A stretch of 64,000 nt of DNA from Rhytidiadelphus loreus (GCA_947034895.1 OX344762.1:70054981-70118980); one strand, 5' to 3'; counted from the first letter of the stretch, positions 1-12,608 are shown. Notes: generated by a model from the sequence alone, not told the origin. Made by a program: numbers and translations.

Positions 1-868
1 TTCGTGTATCACTATAAATGACCACGTCATCTAAATATGCAGAACAACATACATCTAGTTCGTCTCGAAGTACCCAGTTGATGTATCGCTGAAATGTTGC
101 GGGTGCACCAGTGAGCCCAAATGGCGTGACTAACCACTCGTATAGACCAAAATGTGTGTTGAACGCCGTCTTCCACTCATCACCTTCTTTAACTCATATT
201 CGATGAAATGCAGAGATGACATCAACCTTCGAGATGTACTTGGTTGTAGCAATAGTCCTCAATGTCTCGTCAATGCGCAAGATCGGATAGCTATCCTTTC
301 GACTTATCTCATTCAATCGACGATAATCAACACAAAATCGTAATCCTCCACCAAGTTTCTTAACAAATATCACTGGGGTTGCTGCAGGCGAATTGCTTAC
401 ACGAATGAAGCCATTGTCCAACAGTTCTATAAGAGTCTTGCGTAGTACCAATAGCTTATCCTTGGACATTTGGTAGAATGATACTACCATCAACTGCGCT
501 TTTGCCTCCATCCTAGTGAACAAATACGCTGCTTGGTCTTGAGGTGTCCCGAGTACTGCCCCATCAATTCGAAGCTTGTTATCAGCTTCGACCTTCCACA
601 TCGGGTAGCTCTTCCGACTACCATCGAACTTTGAGATGTCCAGCAATCGTTTACGCAACGCAGGAGTAGTAACTCCATACTGCTGTTGTTGCAAAGATTG
701 CGGCATCATCTGTGACAAAGATGGACCTCCCAATTGCTTTTCAGCTTGTTGTAAAGCAGCAAGTTCTGAACGCAACCTCATAATCTCCCGTCAATAGTCC
801 TCCGCCGTATATTCTTCTTGTTGCTGCTGCTGCAAGATCTCCTCGTTGGAAAGCACGCTGTCCCCCAT
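1..868 (-). pseudogene. Ty3/gypsy-type gag-RT retrotransposon remnant
   Basis: Reading the minus strand from an ATG at 868 gives one continuous frame to the window edge, broken by two in-frame TGA codons (791-793 and 194-196). The first part is glutamine-rich and gag-like, with a segment around FDGSRKSYPMWKVEADNKL. The frame then passes straight into reverse transcriptase: GFIRVSNSPAATPVIFVKK, the LRFCVDYRRLNEI block, and the YLDD catalytic box at 26-37. No protease and none of the N-terminal RT linker lies between gag and RT, so an internal deletion is likely. Both TGAs stand where CGA (Arg) would suit, which fits CpG decay. The copy is truncated by the window edge. Family level is confident; the clade is not resolved. 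Confidence 0.82.
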
Positions 869-1269
869 CTCCAAAAAGTAGACATGCCTCAACCAACGTC
901 TTCAAGCTTCGCAAAGCTTTCCTTTGCGTCCCAGTTCTGTAGTCGTCTCCTATCGTTACTACGAGGGTAGATAAAGTCCTCAATCAACTCGTCCAAGTTT
1001 TGCCGTTTGAAAAGCAAGGGTGGATTAAGCCCCTTCAAAGAGAGAAAGGGAATTTATGGATTATGTAAGAGTATAGATGTCAAAACAAACATATACTACT
1101 GAGTAAAATATAATATTAATCCAGAAATTAAGTTTACAATGAATAAGTATTTACTTATATATTAATCTCTAAAAGTAAAAGTTCTTTTACTTTAAGTTCT
1201 ATCTTTGAACTGAAGTTATCCTAGACTAGCGAGTTCCTAGACTAGCGAGTGTACATCCGAGCTTCTAAC
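869..1269. other. Unassigned, possible 5' flank of the retroelement
   Basis: There is no convincing gene here. About 150 bp adjoining the gag ATG keep the base composition of the retroelement and may be its leader. The rest is AT-rich. No LTR end or primer-binding site was recognised. Confidence 0.4.
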
Positions 1270-1800
1270 TGGGCTTAGCCCATGACAGATGATGTAGAAT
1301 GGAGTGAAGATGACGTAGAATGGAATAAAGATGAACTCAATGTCAATTGACAGGATGATGTGATTCAGTTAGCCCCTCACACTACAAGAAAAATAGAGTA
1401 AAGATGACGTGATTCAGTTAGCGCCTCGATCAAGGCCTCAATGTTGGTAGAATAGAGTGAAGATGAATACATGGTAGAATAGAGTGAAGATGACGTGATT
1501 CAATTAGCCCCTCAAGGCCTCAATGTCAATAGACAGAATGTGGACACAATCCCTCAAGGCCTCAATATCAATAGACAGAATGTAGGCAGAATGAAGTGAA
1601 GATGATGTAGTTTTAGTCCCTCAATGTCAATAGGTAGAATGTGGGCAAAATAGATTGAAGATAATGTGATTTTAGCACATCAATGTCAATAGTCAAAAGT
1701 GGGTAGAATAGAGGAAGATGATGTGATTTTAGCGCATCAATGTCAACAGGTGGGTAGAATGTTGTGGAGATGACATGATTTTAGTCCCTCAATGTTACTA
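1270..1800. repeat. Diverged tandem repeat, unit about 60-75 bp
   Basis: The phrases GAGTGAAGATGACGTGATT, CCCTCAAGGCCTCAATGTC and AATAGACAGAATGTGG recur in the same order several times with small changes and length variation. Some units lack part of the phrase. No coding potential is seen. Confidence 0.75.
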
Positions 1801-3467
1801 GGCAAGGTTTTCCAAGTAAAAATTTATGCTAAAATTAGCACATTTTAGCACATTCTTTTGCAAAATTCAGTTAGATTTGGTGGGGGTGGGCAAAATTTTG
1901 CACTCTCTGATGACTGGTTTGAGCTCCAGTGAGTGAATTGCGCCACTGCTGTGAAAGCTGGGTTTTGGCAGGTTCCAAAAAAATCACGCTGGTGACCAAC
2001 TGACCACTGGTCCCAATCTGGCCAGGGTCCATGCACTTTTTTCTCTGTAAAAATAAAATTTTAAGTCTTTATGGTCCAGTGGTCCGTCATCTCCGGGTGA
2101 TTCTGTACTGTTACCCACTTTTCGCAGTTGAATAAGTTCAAGGTGTGCCCCCAAAACCAAAATATCCCTGTCCTTCATGGGTGATCCCTATCCTTCATGG
2201 TGTGATCATTGATAGCGATCATAGATAACATGATCGGTAATATGATCAGAAATCAGAAGCATGATCGATGTTGAATTTCTAGGCGTTGCATAACTATGGT
2301 TACGTTTTTTACTAATTCAACAGGCGTGACGTTTGCCAACTGAGCTGCTTTAAAAAGCGGGACTCTGTACAAATGGTGGTCTCGACGGTGGCTTGCAGAG
2401 TCAACCGAGCGGCCTGCAAATGGGGTGCCATGGGTGCCAAAGGAGTTCAAAAGGGGGTGCAACAGGGGTCGGAAGATGAGTTTCCAAGCAGGAGAGGCTC
2501 TCCGAGATGAAGGGCAAACTGCAGAATCTCGAGCTGGTTCATGATGGATTGATGACATGATGAGCAAAGCATTGGCCCTTCCAAAAATAAGATTCCTCTC
2601 CCAGGCCATGCAGTTTGGGTTTTTTGTTTCTATAGGAAGTTAGGAACCCGCTGAAGGGAGCCTCGCAGCCTCTCCCTACGGCAATTGTACGAAGGCTACG
2701 AACGTTTCTGCAGATGAGGTCGTTTCCTCTACCAAACCCCAGCAGGCAGCTTCGTCGTCCCCTGAAGTTCCGACCCTGTCGGCGGTGCTTGTCCGCCCTC
2801 CCCCACCCAAAAATACACAAACATATTCGCCTGTGGCCCTGTTGAAGAGCTTGGTCCCTGCGACAGACTCCTGGTCCTCAACATCCCACCAATGATGAGG
2901 CTCCAGCAATACTCTTTGAAAGGGAAGTCCAGATAAGCCAAGGAAACTGGCTTGAGTTCGTGCCAAACCTATCGACAGCACGAACTCTCCAGGATTCGAT
3001 TGGCGGGCCTGTTGGCTTCCATGCTTGCTTGCTTTGATTTGCGTGACTTTGTCAGTTTGTTGGTGATACAGGAGTATTCATGATCATATTTCGTACGTGC
3101 TGCTGCTGCTGCTGCTGCTGCGCGCTACGTATACCGTTGCGCTAGAATTCCACGTCTATTCCAATCGGACACTGATGATTGATGATGTCTGAATTTCTAG
3201 CTTTCTTGTGTTGCGCGTAATCTCTTATCCCGCTTCTAGTTCCCGGATTGCCGTTCCCGGTTAACAGTGTTGCCAACCAGGGAATTTTGTGCACGCCACT
3301 GAGTTTCCTTGATTGCCGCTTGTCTCTGGTTCCCCCGTCCCTGGTTCGCCCGTCCCCAGTGCAAAGGTATTTGGGAAACTTCTGATTTTCCAGGAGAGGA
3401 AACAAAGATGATCAATTTCCCTGTTGCACTTGCACCAACCAGGGAAGGGCGTACTTGCACTAGTAAG
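1801..3467. other. Unassigned mid-GC region upstream of gene A
   Basis: GC content rises compared with the AT-rich DNA elsewhere, and several minus-strand frames stay open for 60-118 codons. One of them (2676-2981) includes a protein-like stretch, LEPHHWWDVEDQESV, that I could not assign. There are no consistent exon boundaries. It may hold a decayed exon or the distal promoter of gene A. GATC-containing words cluster at 2200-2270. Confidence 0.35.
3098..3121. repeat. (TGC)8 microsatellite
   Basis: Eight uninterrupted TGC units, outside any recognised exon, about 0.9 kb upstream of the gene A start codon. Confidence 0.95.
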
Positions 3468-3475
3468 TATATAAG
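3468..3475 (+). promoter_or_regulatory. Candidate TATA box of gene A
   Basis: TATATAAG lies 570 nt upstream of the ATG at 4046, which would give a long leader of about 540 nt. The same octamer occurs upstream of paralogue B (29621-29628, minus strand), which supports the call. The transcription start itself is not visible. Confidence 0.5.
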
Positions 3476-4045
3476 TTGGGGTTTCGGAACGGTTCAAGAC
3501 TGAGAGTCGGGTAGTTCACGGCTAAGTACGCATCTTCGCTAGGGGTGCACTGAGAATGGAATGGCGTTAGTTGCTTGTTGGTGTTTCAGATTCCACGATG
3601 ACGGGGTGCCTTCCACGGCCCGCGCGAGGATGGATTTGATCAACTCAACTCGTTAGAATAATATAGCGTTGGATCAAGCTCTCAGAGACTTGTACCTTTG
3701 GGGCGGCGAATCAATTATGAGAATCCGTGTGCATGAGCAGGACGCTGGCTTCATGAAGACACTGTTAGAAGGATGAACACACCGCAAATGGAGCGCTCCG
3801 GTGGCACCAGAAGCATCTTCGTGTCCACAAGGTTATTTTGCAGCCTGGAAGAAGAAAACTTCTACCATCGCTCCAGTTACTCCCGCAGCCTGCTGGAACG
3901 ATAAATAACGTGCCTCCAGGGTGATCGATTCCTTGCACAAGTTAAGGTGTGGTCTATCTTGTGCACTCGGACTCGTTGAGAAGCTTGCCAGGTTTCGTGC
4001 AGGATCGGATCCTCTTGTGAGGGGAAGCAGGATTCAGGATTGGTC

Positions 4046-7000
4046 ATGGCAACCGATGATTACGATTTGCAACACGTCGTGGACGTGGCGATGGCGTCGA
4101 CGCAACCTGAGCGTGATGCAAGTCCTCGGCCCCCGCCTATCCTGTTGTCGCCGAGGCTCATCCGCCCTTCCTGGCGGAGCTCACCGTCGATGAGTCCTGG
4201 TCCTAGTGCCGGTCCGTCTCCAGAGGAACTGGATGCCCTCAAATTGCACAACAGTCCTACCCCGTTGCTTCGTCCGCCGCTTCCATTGCCACCGGTTGTC
4301 ATCTCTCCAGAGGAAGTCGCTCTGGAAGCTCGAAGGCCTGCCAACTTTTCAGCGATGCCGGTGATTCCTGCACGCCTTCCTATCAATGTTGCAACGGACA
4401 TGCGTGGTCCTTTGCAGGTGAGAAGCTCGTAATTCAGTTCGCTTCGTAACTCTTTGTCGCTCTGATTCGATTTCGAATTTCTCTTTATGGCCATATTCGT
4501 TAAAATGGCATGATTTTCTCAGTGCGCCAAATTATGATGCTTAAGCGCCCGGAGCGCTGAAAACCAAGATTGCCAGTATGGATCTGAGAGTTAGTTTGGT
4601 GACTGAAACTGCGAATTTCACCTACATCCGCCATTTTACGGAATATTCAGAGGTTCCGTCGATCAGCTTTGATGTGGCTGGATGCGTACTTCTGTATTGG
4701 AAGGAGCCTTAACTTTCGAAACAGCTAGGAGTCGCGAGAGTGCCATGGGATAGGATTACATGTCGACCAAGAGTGATATAGTGAAATTTCGCTACGTGCA
4801 GATGGAGTGATGAAGATCGCTACTGTCGGCCATTCACATTCTCAGAAGAGAGGATACAATTAGCGTCTCTTGACCCATTTAACGTCATTAAGTAGAGTAC
4901 CGTAGTGTGATTTGGGGGAGATGGTATCCTGCATTGGAGAGTTGTTTGGGTTACAAGAGCCAAACCTGTTGAGGTCAAGTCTTTATCACTGTGTCAGTGT
5001 GTTTAAATTTGTTAACTCGATCTTATGCAATTCTAAAGTGGGAGGGTTGTAGACCACTGTGAGCGATAGTAGACAACCCCATTTCCATTTTAAAGGTTAG
5101 TATAGTGGTCTTATAGACAATCAGCCAATGGATTATGTACTTCTCTTCCTGATTATATCATGCCAACTAAGTTTGTGTATAGATAATATCCATGCCAGTT
5201 GATTTTGGGGAGACTGTGTAGGAGTGTAGGACACGGCATTAGATCTCTAATGGTTATAATATTTCTAACATATGGGGTCGACTTGTAGAGTGTCAACGGG
5301 AGTATGAATTTTGTAGAGGTAACTATGCAGGATATTCGATAATGCAGATTTCTGAGCAAGTGCTTGGGTGCAGGTATTGCTGGAGAGTGGTTCTAGTTCT
5401 GAGCAACCCACTGGTAGTGTGAAAGCAGGATCAGCATTAGCAGGAAACAGTCCAATGCTCTCTTCCGACTGGGAATCTTGCGCCTGGCCCGATCTCATTG
5501 CCTGTATGGCCATGCCCGATTCTGATCTGGTGAACTCTCTCCCTCCCCAACTAGCTAATTTTTCTCACCTAATTGAGCAGTCCTTGTGAAGAAATTATTT
5601 CTGCAATGACTTCAAAGTTAGTCGGCTCTACACCTGCAGTTTGAAGCTGAACATTTTGAAGAATCAAAGTTTCTGAAACGATGTATCTTGAATGTGACGC
5701 ATAATTGGTCCAAGGAGCGAGTGTTAACGATGCATATCTCAATCTCGAGCTTCATCATCCGATTCTAATCCGTGAAATTGTGTGAAATTGTACAGCCCCA
5801 ACTGCCGCCGCACATTGAGCCCGAGTCTGCGACTACTTCCGCACCAGGCTTACTCACCGTGCAGCTTCCTAAAACAGAGCAACAGCTCTCAGGTTTGCCC
5901 TTGTGCAATTTCGGACATTTCGAAAAAAATTCGCGAAAATCTGATTTTAAATTGACTGCACACTTTGCAACCGTCACCTGACATCCTATTCATATCGGCA
6001 ATGAGCAGAAACAGTGTCGGAAGGAAGTCCAGGCCCATCCTTGGGAATGTCGTCCCCCGCGGGCTCAGCTGCCGAGGCTGCCAAAGCGCGCTTACGCTGG
6101 ACTCCGGAGCTTCACGAAAAGTTCGTGGCAGCTGTAGCCAAGCTTGGAGGTCCCGATCGTAAGTCTATCCACCTGCCACGTTCTCAAATATTGTATTTCA
6201 TTTTCTTTCATTTGTGTCAAAACTAAGAAAATAAATTAAATATTGTATTGCATTCATGCTGTACATTGGTGGCATACATCTCGATATCGAGCATCTGTGA
6301 AGACGACCGAGTCAATTTAATATCTTCTTCAGTGAACTTGGCAGTGGATCATTCTTGTTCAACGTACTGAAGTAGGCAGAGTGATATTGCCGTGGGTTTC
6401 TAATTTTCAGGAGCAACGCCCAAATCGGTACTTCGTCTTATGGAATGTAACGATATCACTATCTATCATGTGAAGAGCCACTTGCAAAAGTATCGCCTCA
6501 TACCTGAGATTTCAACCGCAGGTAATAATTTTGGAGCCTGGGTGCCGGATTGTTGCCTCTGAGTTCAGTCCAAAAGAATGAAGCCTATTGTTCGCCATAA
6601 CAGGGCGAACTCCTCAGCTGCAACGTACGACGTGATATTGGTGTCAGAATCCGTTGATCGAATCGGTGTTCAAACAAATTAATTCAAGCAATCATTTTTA
6701 CTTGAGATGTGTTCATTGACAAATGAGGTGCAAGCTGACTGGTTAGTATATGTGGCATGGTGCAGAACCCAAATCTGAGCGGAAGCGACTTGGCCTTCAC
6801 AACAGAGTTCTCAATGCACCCTCGTAAGCATTCGTTTCTAGCCTCTTCAAATTCTCCTCCATGGTACTTGCATGGTGGAAATATCAACTCTCGCTGGTTT
6901 AATTCTTCGTAACTCCTTAACCCTGAAACGACGGAGCATATCACCAAGGTAGTCAGCCAAAAATGATCCAATATGTTACCCTGTTAGTCTGTTACCCTGC

Positions 7001-7839
7001 TTAATGTAATTCTGGATCTCATAATGGTTTGTAAATCCGTGCAGACCTGAAAAAATGTCACAAGCTCTTCAGGTGCAAATGCAGGTGCAGAAGCGTCTAT
7101 ACGAGCAGCTGGAGGTCGTATATCAAACCATTTTTTTATGATGATTTCTGTGCTGGTTTTTGTATGCAGTATGCTGCATGCTATCAATATTAATCGTTCT
7201 ACAACACTAGAAGTCAGTAATACGTTATAGACAATGAATCCACATCCCATGCAATATTGAAGATGTAGACATTTCTGTGCATAACGAACATCCTCATTAA
7301 GATTGCGTTGGTCCTGACTTCCTCAGTCCTCTCAGCAGACTCAAAGGCAACTGCAACTTCGAATTGAGGAGCAGGGTGTCAACCTGCAGAGGATGATAGC
7401 GGCCCAAGTGAAAGCGGGCGAAGCATTGGGCATTCCTTCCGAACAAATCGCTAACGGTCAATTCTTTGCCCAGGCCAGCAACAGTAACTGGGCTGCACCA
7501 GCGAGCACAAGCACTCCGTCGGCAGATCCAGCTCCAACCCCCAAACGAACTCGTGTGGAGGTTCCTCACCTTGTAATAGTCCCCAACATCATGTACTACA
7601 ATCCAGTACGTAACAACCCCTCCATGCTATCACCAGCTCCTAGTATTGCAGCGGGTTTTCCAGCTCCAGGCCCCGGTACTACAGAATCCATACCTTCAGC
7701 TTCATCTCAGCCCTTGGCAGCCCCGTGGGGTTCGACCCAACCTCAGGGTGGCGGCCGAGGTGGCGGCTGCATCCCCAGGGATGGCGGTGCTAGATCCTGC
7801 TGCATGAGCTGCCTCCATCCAGACCTCAGCTTAGCTTGA
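4046..7839 (+). CDS. MYB-CC (GARP) transcription factor, PHR/PHL-like, copy A
   Basis: Predicted exons: 4046-4417, 5374-5529, 5796-5892, 6015-6158, 6411-6521, 6766-6823, 7045-7114, 7339-7839. All phases match and the sum is 502 codons plus stop. Residues about 234-290 form the GARP Myb-type DNA-binding domain: [20 protein letters not shown], then [14 protein letters not shown] with the canonical SHLQKYR recognition helix. Residues about 316-365 form the MYB-CC coiled coil, with YEQLE split by an intron from [11 protein letters not shown]. The N-terminus is Pro/Ser-rich and the tail ends in a Gly/Cys-rich stretch. Proteins of this family dimerise and bind P1BS-like sites to control phosphate-starvation genes; that role is inferred. 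The GARP loop ([10 protein letters not shown]) is unusual for the family. The end of exon 2 was placed at the GTGAAC donor because the same site is conserved in copy B. Least certain are exon 2, the short exon 6 and the weak GTCGTA donor after exon 7. Confidence 0.85.
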
Positions 7840-7872
7840 TATATATATATATACATCTATTCGTTAGGGATT

Positions 7873-7909
7873 CTACTTTTGTCCCTTCCAGCAATTCTTA
7901 TTCAAGAAC
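7873..7909 (+). promoter_or_regulatory. Conserved 3' UTR block (copy A)
   Basis: 37 bp, starting CTACTTTTGTCC and ending ATTCAAGAAC, located 34 bp after the stop codon. It matches 27770-27806 on the minus strand, downstream of copy B, at 35 of 37 positions, while the neighbouring UTR sequence is hardly alignable. A post-transcriptional element is possible; its function is unknown. Confidence 0.6.
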
Positions 7910-8339
7910 TCTGCAATACTACTCTCCCAGGCAACCTGTTTATTCCTGTTCATTAGTTCCTAGTTGATTTTATTGCCGTTAGTCTAGCTCCAAGGGAAAG
8001 GGTTTCAACATATGGTCTGCATATATATTGAATCAAGTTCGGGTTGTAGTTCTCTGAGTTAGAAGAGACCATCACGGGGACGTATTGGACGGCGCAGTGG
8101 GTGTACACAAACAAGCCATTGTTTCATAACAGCCTTTCATGTTACACACTACAATCGATTCTGTCCATTGAAAACTTCACTCATTCATTGCACCAGTCAG
8201 TCGATGGGTGTGGGATTTGCGCTCTAAACTCTGCAGTAGCCTTACCTGCCGGTCGATTTCTCTTCCCTCATTCCATGCTACCGATGGAATTCTCTTTCAG
8301 TCCCCGGGAATCGCCTCCACGCAAGCCATCCTACGCCCT
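7910..8339. other. 3' flank of gene A, no further gene seen
   Basis: Probably the remaining 3' UTR and flank. I see no ORF of protein-like composition. Confidence 0.5.
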
Positions 8340-8610
8340 CAGGCCATAAGTACGTACGCTCTGAGCACATCTCCGAGAATAGAACGAGCTAGCGCAGCGC
8401 GCGGGGAATGGAAATCTCGAATTGTAAGCAGCAGTTGAAGGTGGAAACAGAGAAGGAGCGTGATAAGCACCTCCATGGCAACGGCATTTAGCACGCATTG
8501 GATGAAGACACGGTCCACGCTTGGACGTGCCAAGGCACCTCGAGCGTGTGCTGCAGCAACAATTCCCATGACCCTGCAGTCACGGAGCACGCAGGCAGCA
8601 CACGCCACGG
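8340..8610 (+). repeat. Downstream segment conserved with the flank of copy B
   Basis: This segment aligns in inverted orientation with about 26455-26700. The strongest part is around GCACGCATTGGATGAAGACAC, with GTCCACGCT, GCGTGCCAAG, GTGTGCTSCAGCAACAA and CCCATGACCC shared in order. Preceding it, GAATTGT followed by a Lys/Gln-rich short frame is present in both (ending at a stop in both). It could be a tiny exon or just an unmasked remnant of the duplicated block. Confidence 0.6.
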
Positions 8611-9648
8611 TTTTCGGGGCTTTAGCCATCATACCTTCGTTTTCTTTTCCTTTTCTCTTCTTTTTCATGACACAAATGGAAGAAATTTCACAGCAAGGAT
8701 GCTGAGTAAAGTACAGCAAAACCCCAACCCAAATGACAGTTAGTACAGTACAACACCTAATTGCGGACCCGGCGCAAATCCGATCCGACCGGCAATGATT
8801 GGAGACAACGGCGAGGAGGACGGAGCAGGTTTCATTTCTGGACCATGCATCGACCATAGTTCACTTCAGTTGAAAATATATAATTCTCGAAACTGAACAA
8901 TTAGTGCACGGTGAAAGGTCATGTCTATGTTAGTGTACCATTTGTATAATGGAATTTTGAAAAAAACTGATGGTTATTTTTGGAAATTACATGACAAAAT
9001 AAGAATCTATCAATGATTTCAATAACATTTTGATTGCAAGTGCTATGCACAATTGCAAGGACGAAGGGGTGATCTTGGAAATCATCCCTTTTCATTACTA
9101 TGTGAATCATTGGCTTAAGAAATAGCAAAAGCACTCATTGGAAGTTGAACTACTGTAGAAGACCTCCCCTTTTCACAACAAAATTCCAAAGATGAATAGT
9201 TTCACTTTTGTCCTCCTAGAAGGATTTCCTGTTATCCATAGGACGCCAAACGTCTATGTCAACGTGTAAGGATTAAGTTGTAGTCTTGACAATAAACACA
9301 CTTTTGCATATTAGTTTCTTTCTAGTTAAGTTTTAAATTGAAGATAGTAAATTTGAGTGTTAATTCCTCTTTGGTAGAAGAACAATTAGGCATAAGAATC
9401 ATAAAGCTCCATTTTGAACCTAAAAGGAGTTTGATCCCTAGATTTCAATTTTTTTGCTCGTTTACAAGTAAAAAATTCTAGATTTATTCCCACTTGGCAA
9501 TAAACTTTATTGCATAAATGAAGACAACAACTGGAATAGGTATTTGAAAAATTATTTGACCATAGAAAGTGGAGTTTAATCACCAATGATATAAAAAGAA
9601 ACTTCCTCAAGCACTCTTATTAGAAAAAATCTAGGGTGTCAAGAAGGT

Positions 9649-9735
9649 CACCAACATTGAACCAACAGTTAAATTATTTTTTATTTAAAATAAATAAATT
9701 ATTATTTTAATTGGATTGTTGGTCCAACTCTGGTG
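9649..9735. repeat. 87-bp foldback repeat
   Basis: The left end CACCAACATTGAACCAACAG pairs imperfectly with the right end, whose reverse complement reads CACCAGAGTTGGACCAACAA. The interior is A/T only. It is probably a MITE remnant. Confidence 0.6.
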
Positions 9736-10594
9736 GTATTTATAAGACCCCAAATTTTCTCTGATGCAAATCCTTCTAAATTCTTATTCTATCTTAAAAT
9801 ATACATCATCTAATTATGATTGTGTAAAAGAGTAAGGTTGATTATGGATATAGCTACAATCAATACTTTGAAGATTTATGTTTTTTCCCATGCAATGTCT
9901 AAGAGATATGTGTTTTGAAGATTTGGAAATCTTTTTTAATTGCCAACATGATTCAACTAAATCTTAGACAATTTAACAATATATTTCATCCCCAAATGCT
10001 CCTTGTTTTGGATAGTTACTAGCCCTATGTAATTTATACTAGTTGATTGACTACATCACTCTTTATTAATAAAACCAAGGCCTACGATTATTTCTTAAAA
10101 GTCTGTTTTTTGAATCTTATATTAAACTATTAATTCTTTGCATGGTGTTCCAATGAGACTCACAATGTTCTTTTCTCTTTATTTCTAATTTTTTATCAGA
10201 ATTAGATTTATCATAACAATCATTTTATGCTTTTCCACCTCATATTTATCAATTTCATGATTGTCCTAAAAGTGTCTATTTAGAAAATTAATGGAACATT
10301 TTCATGCTTGTAGAGTAATTGTATATTTTAAAATTTAAATCTTCAATCAAACCAATCTTTATAATCACAATATAAAAGAAATAAATATAATAAAATGAAA
10401 ATCAACTAACATCATCTAAAGTTGTGTTTTTCTTTCTTCCAAAAAATAAATGCCTCTAATCATTTGATGTAGTGAATTCAATCATGCTAGATGAATTGTT
10501 GGTTTGATTAGAGAACTAAGTTTGTATATAGGGATGTGATACTACATGACTAAATGAGTGTAGAAATACAAATACGCATTCTTTTGGGAAGTAA

Positions 10595-10760
10595 ATGTGA
10601 AAGTGAAAACACAAAGTAGCAAAATATTATATGATTTTTAAGATAACATCTCCAATATTATGCAAAAATCTTTGGAAAGTGAAAGTGAGTGAAAACACAA
10701 AGTAATAGAATATTAAATGATCTCTAGAATTACATCTCCAATAATATGCAAAAATCTTTA
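10595..10760. repeat. Two-copy tandem duplication, about 80 bp
   Basis: Two copies share GTGAAAACACAAAGTA, an ATGAT core, ACATCTCCAATA and TATGCAAAAATCTTT in the same order, differing by point changes and one small indel. Confidence 0.8.
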
Positions 10761-11039
10761 CCAAACTAACCCTTAAAAGATCAACTTGTAATTTTTGGAT
10801 GTATAGAATTTTTGCGCAAGGTATTGTGAACAAAGATTTGCATATTTTAGGTTCAAATTCTAATAGAAGGTAGGGGCAAGGAATATCTTTCATATGCACT
10901 AAATTTCATGACATTTGAAAATATGAGTCAAAAGTTATAGCCTAATATGTTAGTTTTTTTCCAACCGGGCACAGGGTTGTCATACCGGACGGACGTCCGG
11001 TTCGCCCGTCCGATGTGGTCAACACTAAGTTGACTTCTT

Positions 11040-11740
11040 TTAACCCTTAAAGGACCGTCACTATGTTTTCACCAAAAACTCTCCAAAACTGCCATTTCTA
11101 GTACAACTACCAAAATTCTGAAAAAAAAACTTCTTTTGACATATCTAACCATAGGATGTTGTATTATATAGTATTAAAAACATGTGGTAAAAATTTCAGA
11201 CATTTCCACCGGGTGGATTGCAAGATATAAGCATTCAAATTAACTAAAATCATTTTTTGACCCTGCAAAAAGCAGGGCAGCTGCACTTCACAAGCTCACA
11301 TTTCTATGAAAAAATGACCTAAATGGTGGTACTTCTTTGGATTTGTTTTCCTAGACAAGTTGGCCACATGCTTGAAAAATTTCAGATCATTTGGAATAGT
11401 ACAACATATAGGAAAAAAATAGTAAGTAGGTAGTACTAGAGAATGATTAAAAATACTAAATTATTTACAATTTAAATATGGAATTGAAAATTTCCAATCC
11501 CAATGGTCGAAATGTTGTAATAATGTATCTACATCCTACGATTTTATTTTTGTCCAAAAATATTGAAAATTGGGTAAGATAAAGGATTTCAAAGTTTATT
11601 TTAGAGTAGGAAATCCAAAACTGCCTGCAAACAAAAAATCCTCATAATTTTTGACTCATTGATCAAAACGGAATGATTTTAAGCTTTTTGTGTATATCAA
11701 ACTCTAGAAAATCAATTTCAAACATAATTAGTTGTTTGCT
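11040..11740 (-). mobile_element. TTAA-type element end inside the hAT
   Basis: It starts TTAACCCTTAAAGGACC only 68 bp inside the hAT. About 700 bp are homologous in opposite orientation to 16590-17288: shared words include AACCATAGGAT, GGATTGCAAGATATAAGCATTC and GACTCATTGATCAAAA. The opposite terminus was not found, so the copy is probably truncated or rearranged. Confidence 0.7.
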
Positions 11741-12608
11741 ACTTTGTTTACTACACATTCATAAATTCACAGAAGTCATACAATATTACAATTGTCATGA
11801 TGGAAGAAAGACCAAATTGCATATTACAAGATTTTCACCATATGTCCGTATCTTTATGTATGAAATTTGTAGCAACCGTGAAATACACATGCTTGATGTT
11901 CTTCTAAGCAAAAATGTGTCATCATGTCATCATGTATCTAAGCAATAATGTATCATCATGTTTTGCATTTGAGAGTAGAAATGGGAGTTCATTATATATT
12001 TATATGCATATGAGGTGGTACTATGGTAGGATCACTAGGATGTGCAACAACGCACATAAGAATGATGAGGTATATAAATTAAAATTAGTACTCAAGAGTT
12101 CCATTCCCGGGGGGAACACTTACGGTTTTTAGAAAACTACGTGAGTTAAAAGATAGGGTTCATTTAATTCAAAGGGGGCAAATTTTATATAATTTGTAGA
12201 GCTACTATAAGGTTCATGAAATGCTACACACTCTAATATATATAAATTAGGGTATGTAAAAACATCATATAATAGGAATTTTTATTAATAAGTTAGCCTT
12301 GACAAATAGAAGTCATGCAAATTTTTCATAATATGATGAGTATAGATGTAGACAAATAATTTCATATGGGTGATAAAATGGACATATTCAAGAAAATCTA
12401 TGATGAAAGGCGGTCCACTAAAATTGTGCCATGGTACTTGTAGTGTATATATAAAAACAAACTAAATGTAAATGTAAGACATCAACTAAAAGTGGAAAAA
12501 TTGTCACATTGTATGAATAGGAAGATTTACCTTAGTGGGTTCAACAAACTGAAAATTGTACAATATGAAGATAGAATTAATAGTTCATTTAACTCTAAGC
12601 TTTGAAGC

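Larger units (their letters stand above)
8861..10765. other. AT-rich intergenic DNA with small repeats
   Basis: There are no credible genes. It holds a small foldback (9649-9735) and a tandem duplication of about 80 bp (10595-10760); otherwise it is unstructured AT-rich sequence. Confidence 0.6.

Noticed and set aside
5330..5337. GGATATTC, a P1BS-like site for MYB-CC proteins, in intron 1 of gene A
   Set aside because: A single loose 8-bp match is expected by chance in this much AT-rich sequence; no cluster and no counterpart in copy B was seen.
8339..8857. 172-codon minus-strand frame downstream of gene A
   Set aside because: Cys-rich, domain-free translation; the counterpart at copy B is not open, so it is not conserved as a protein.
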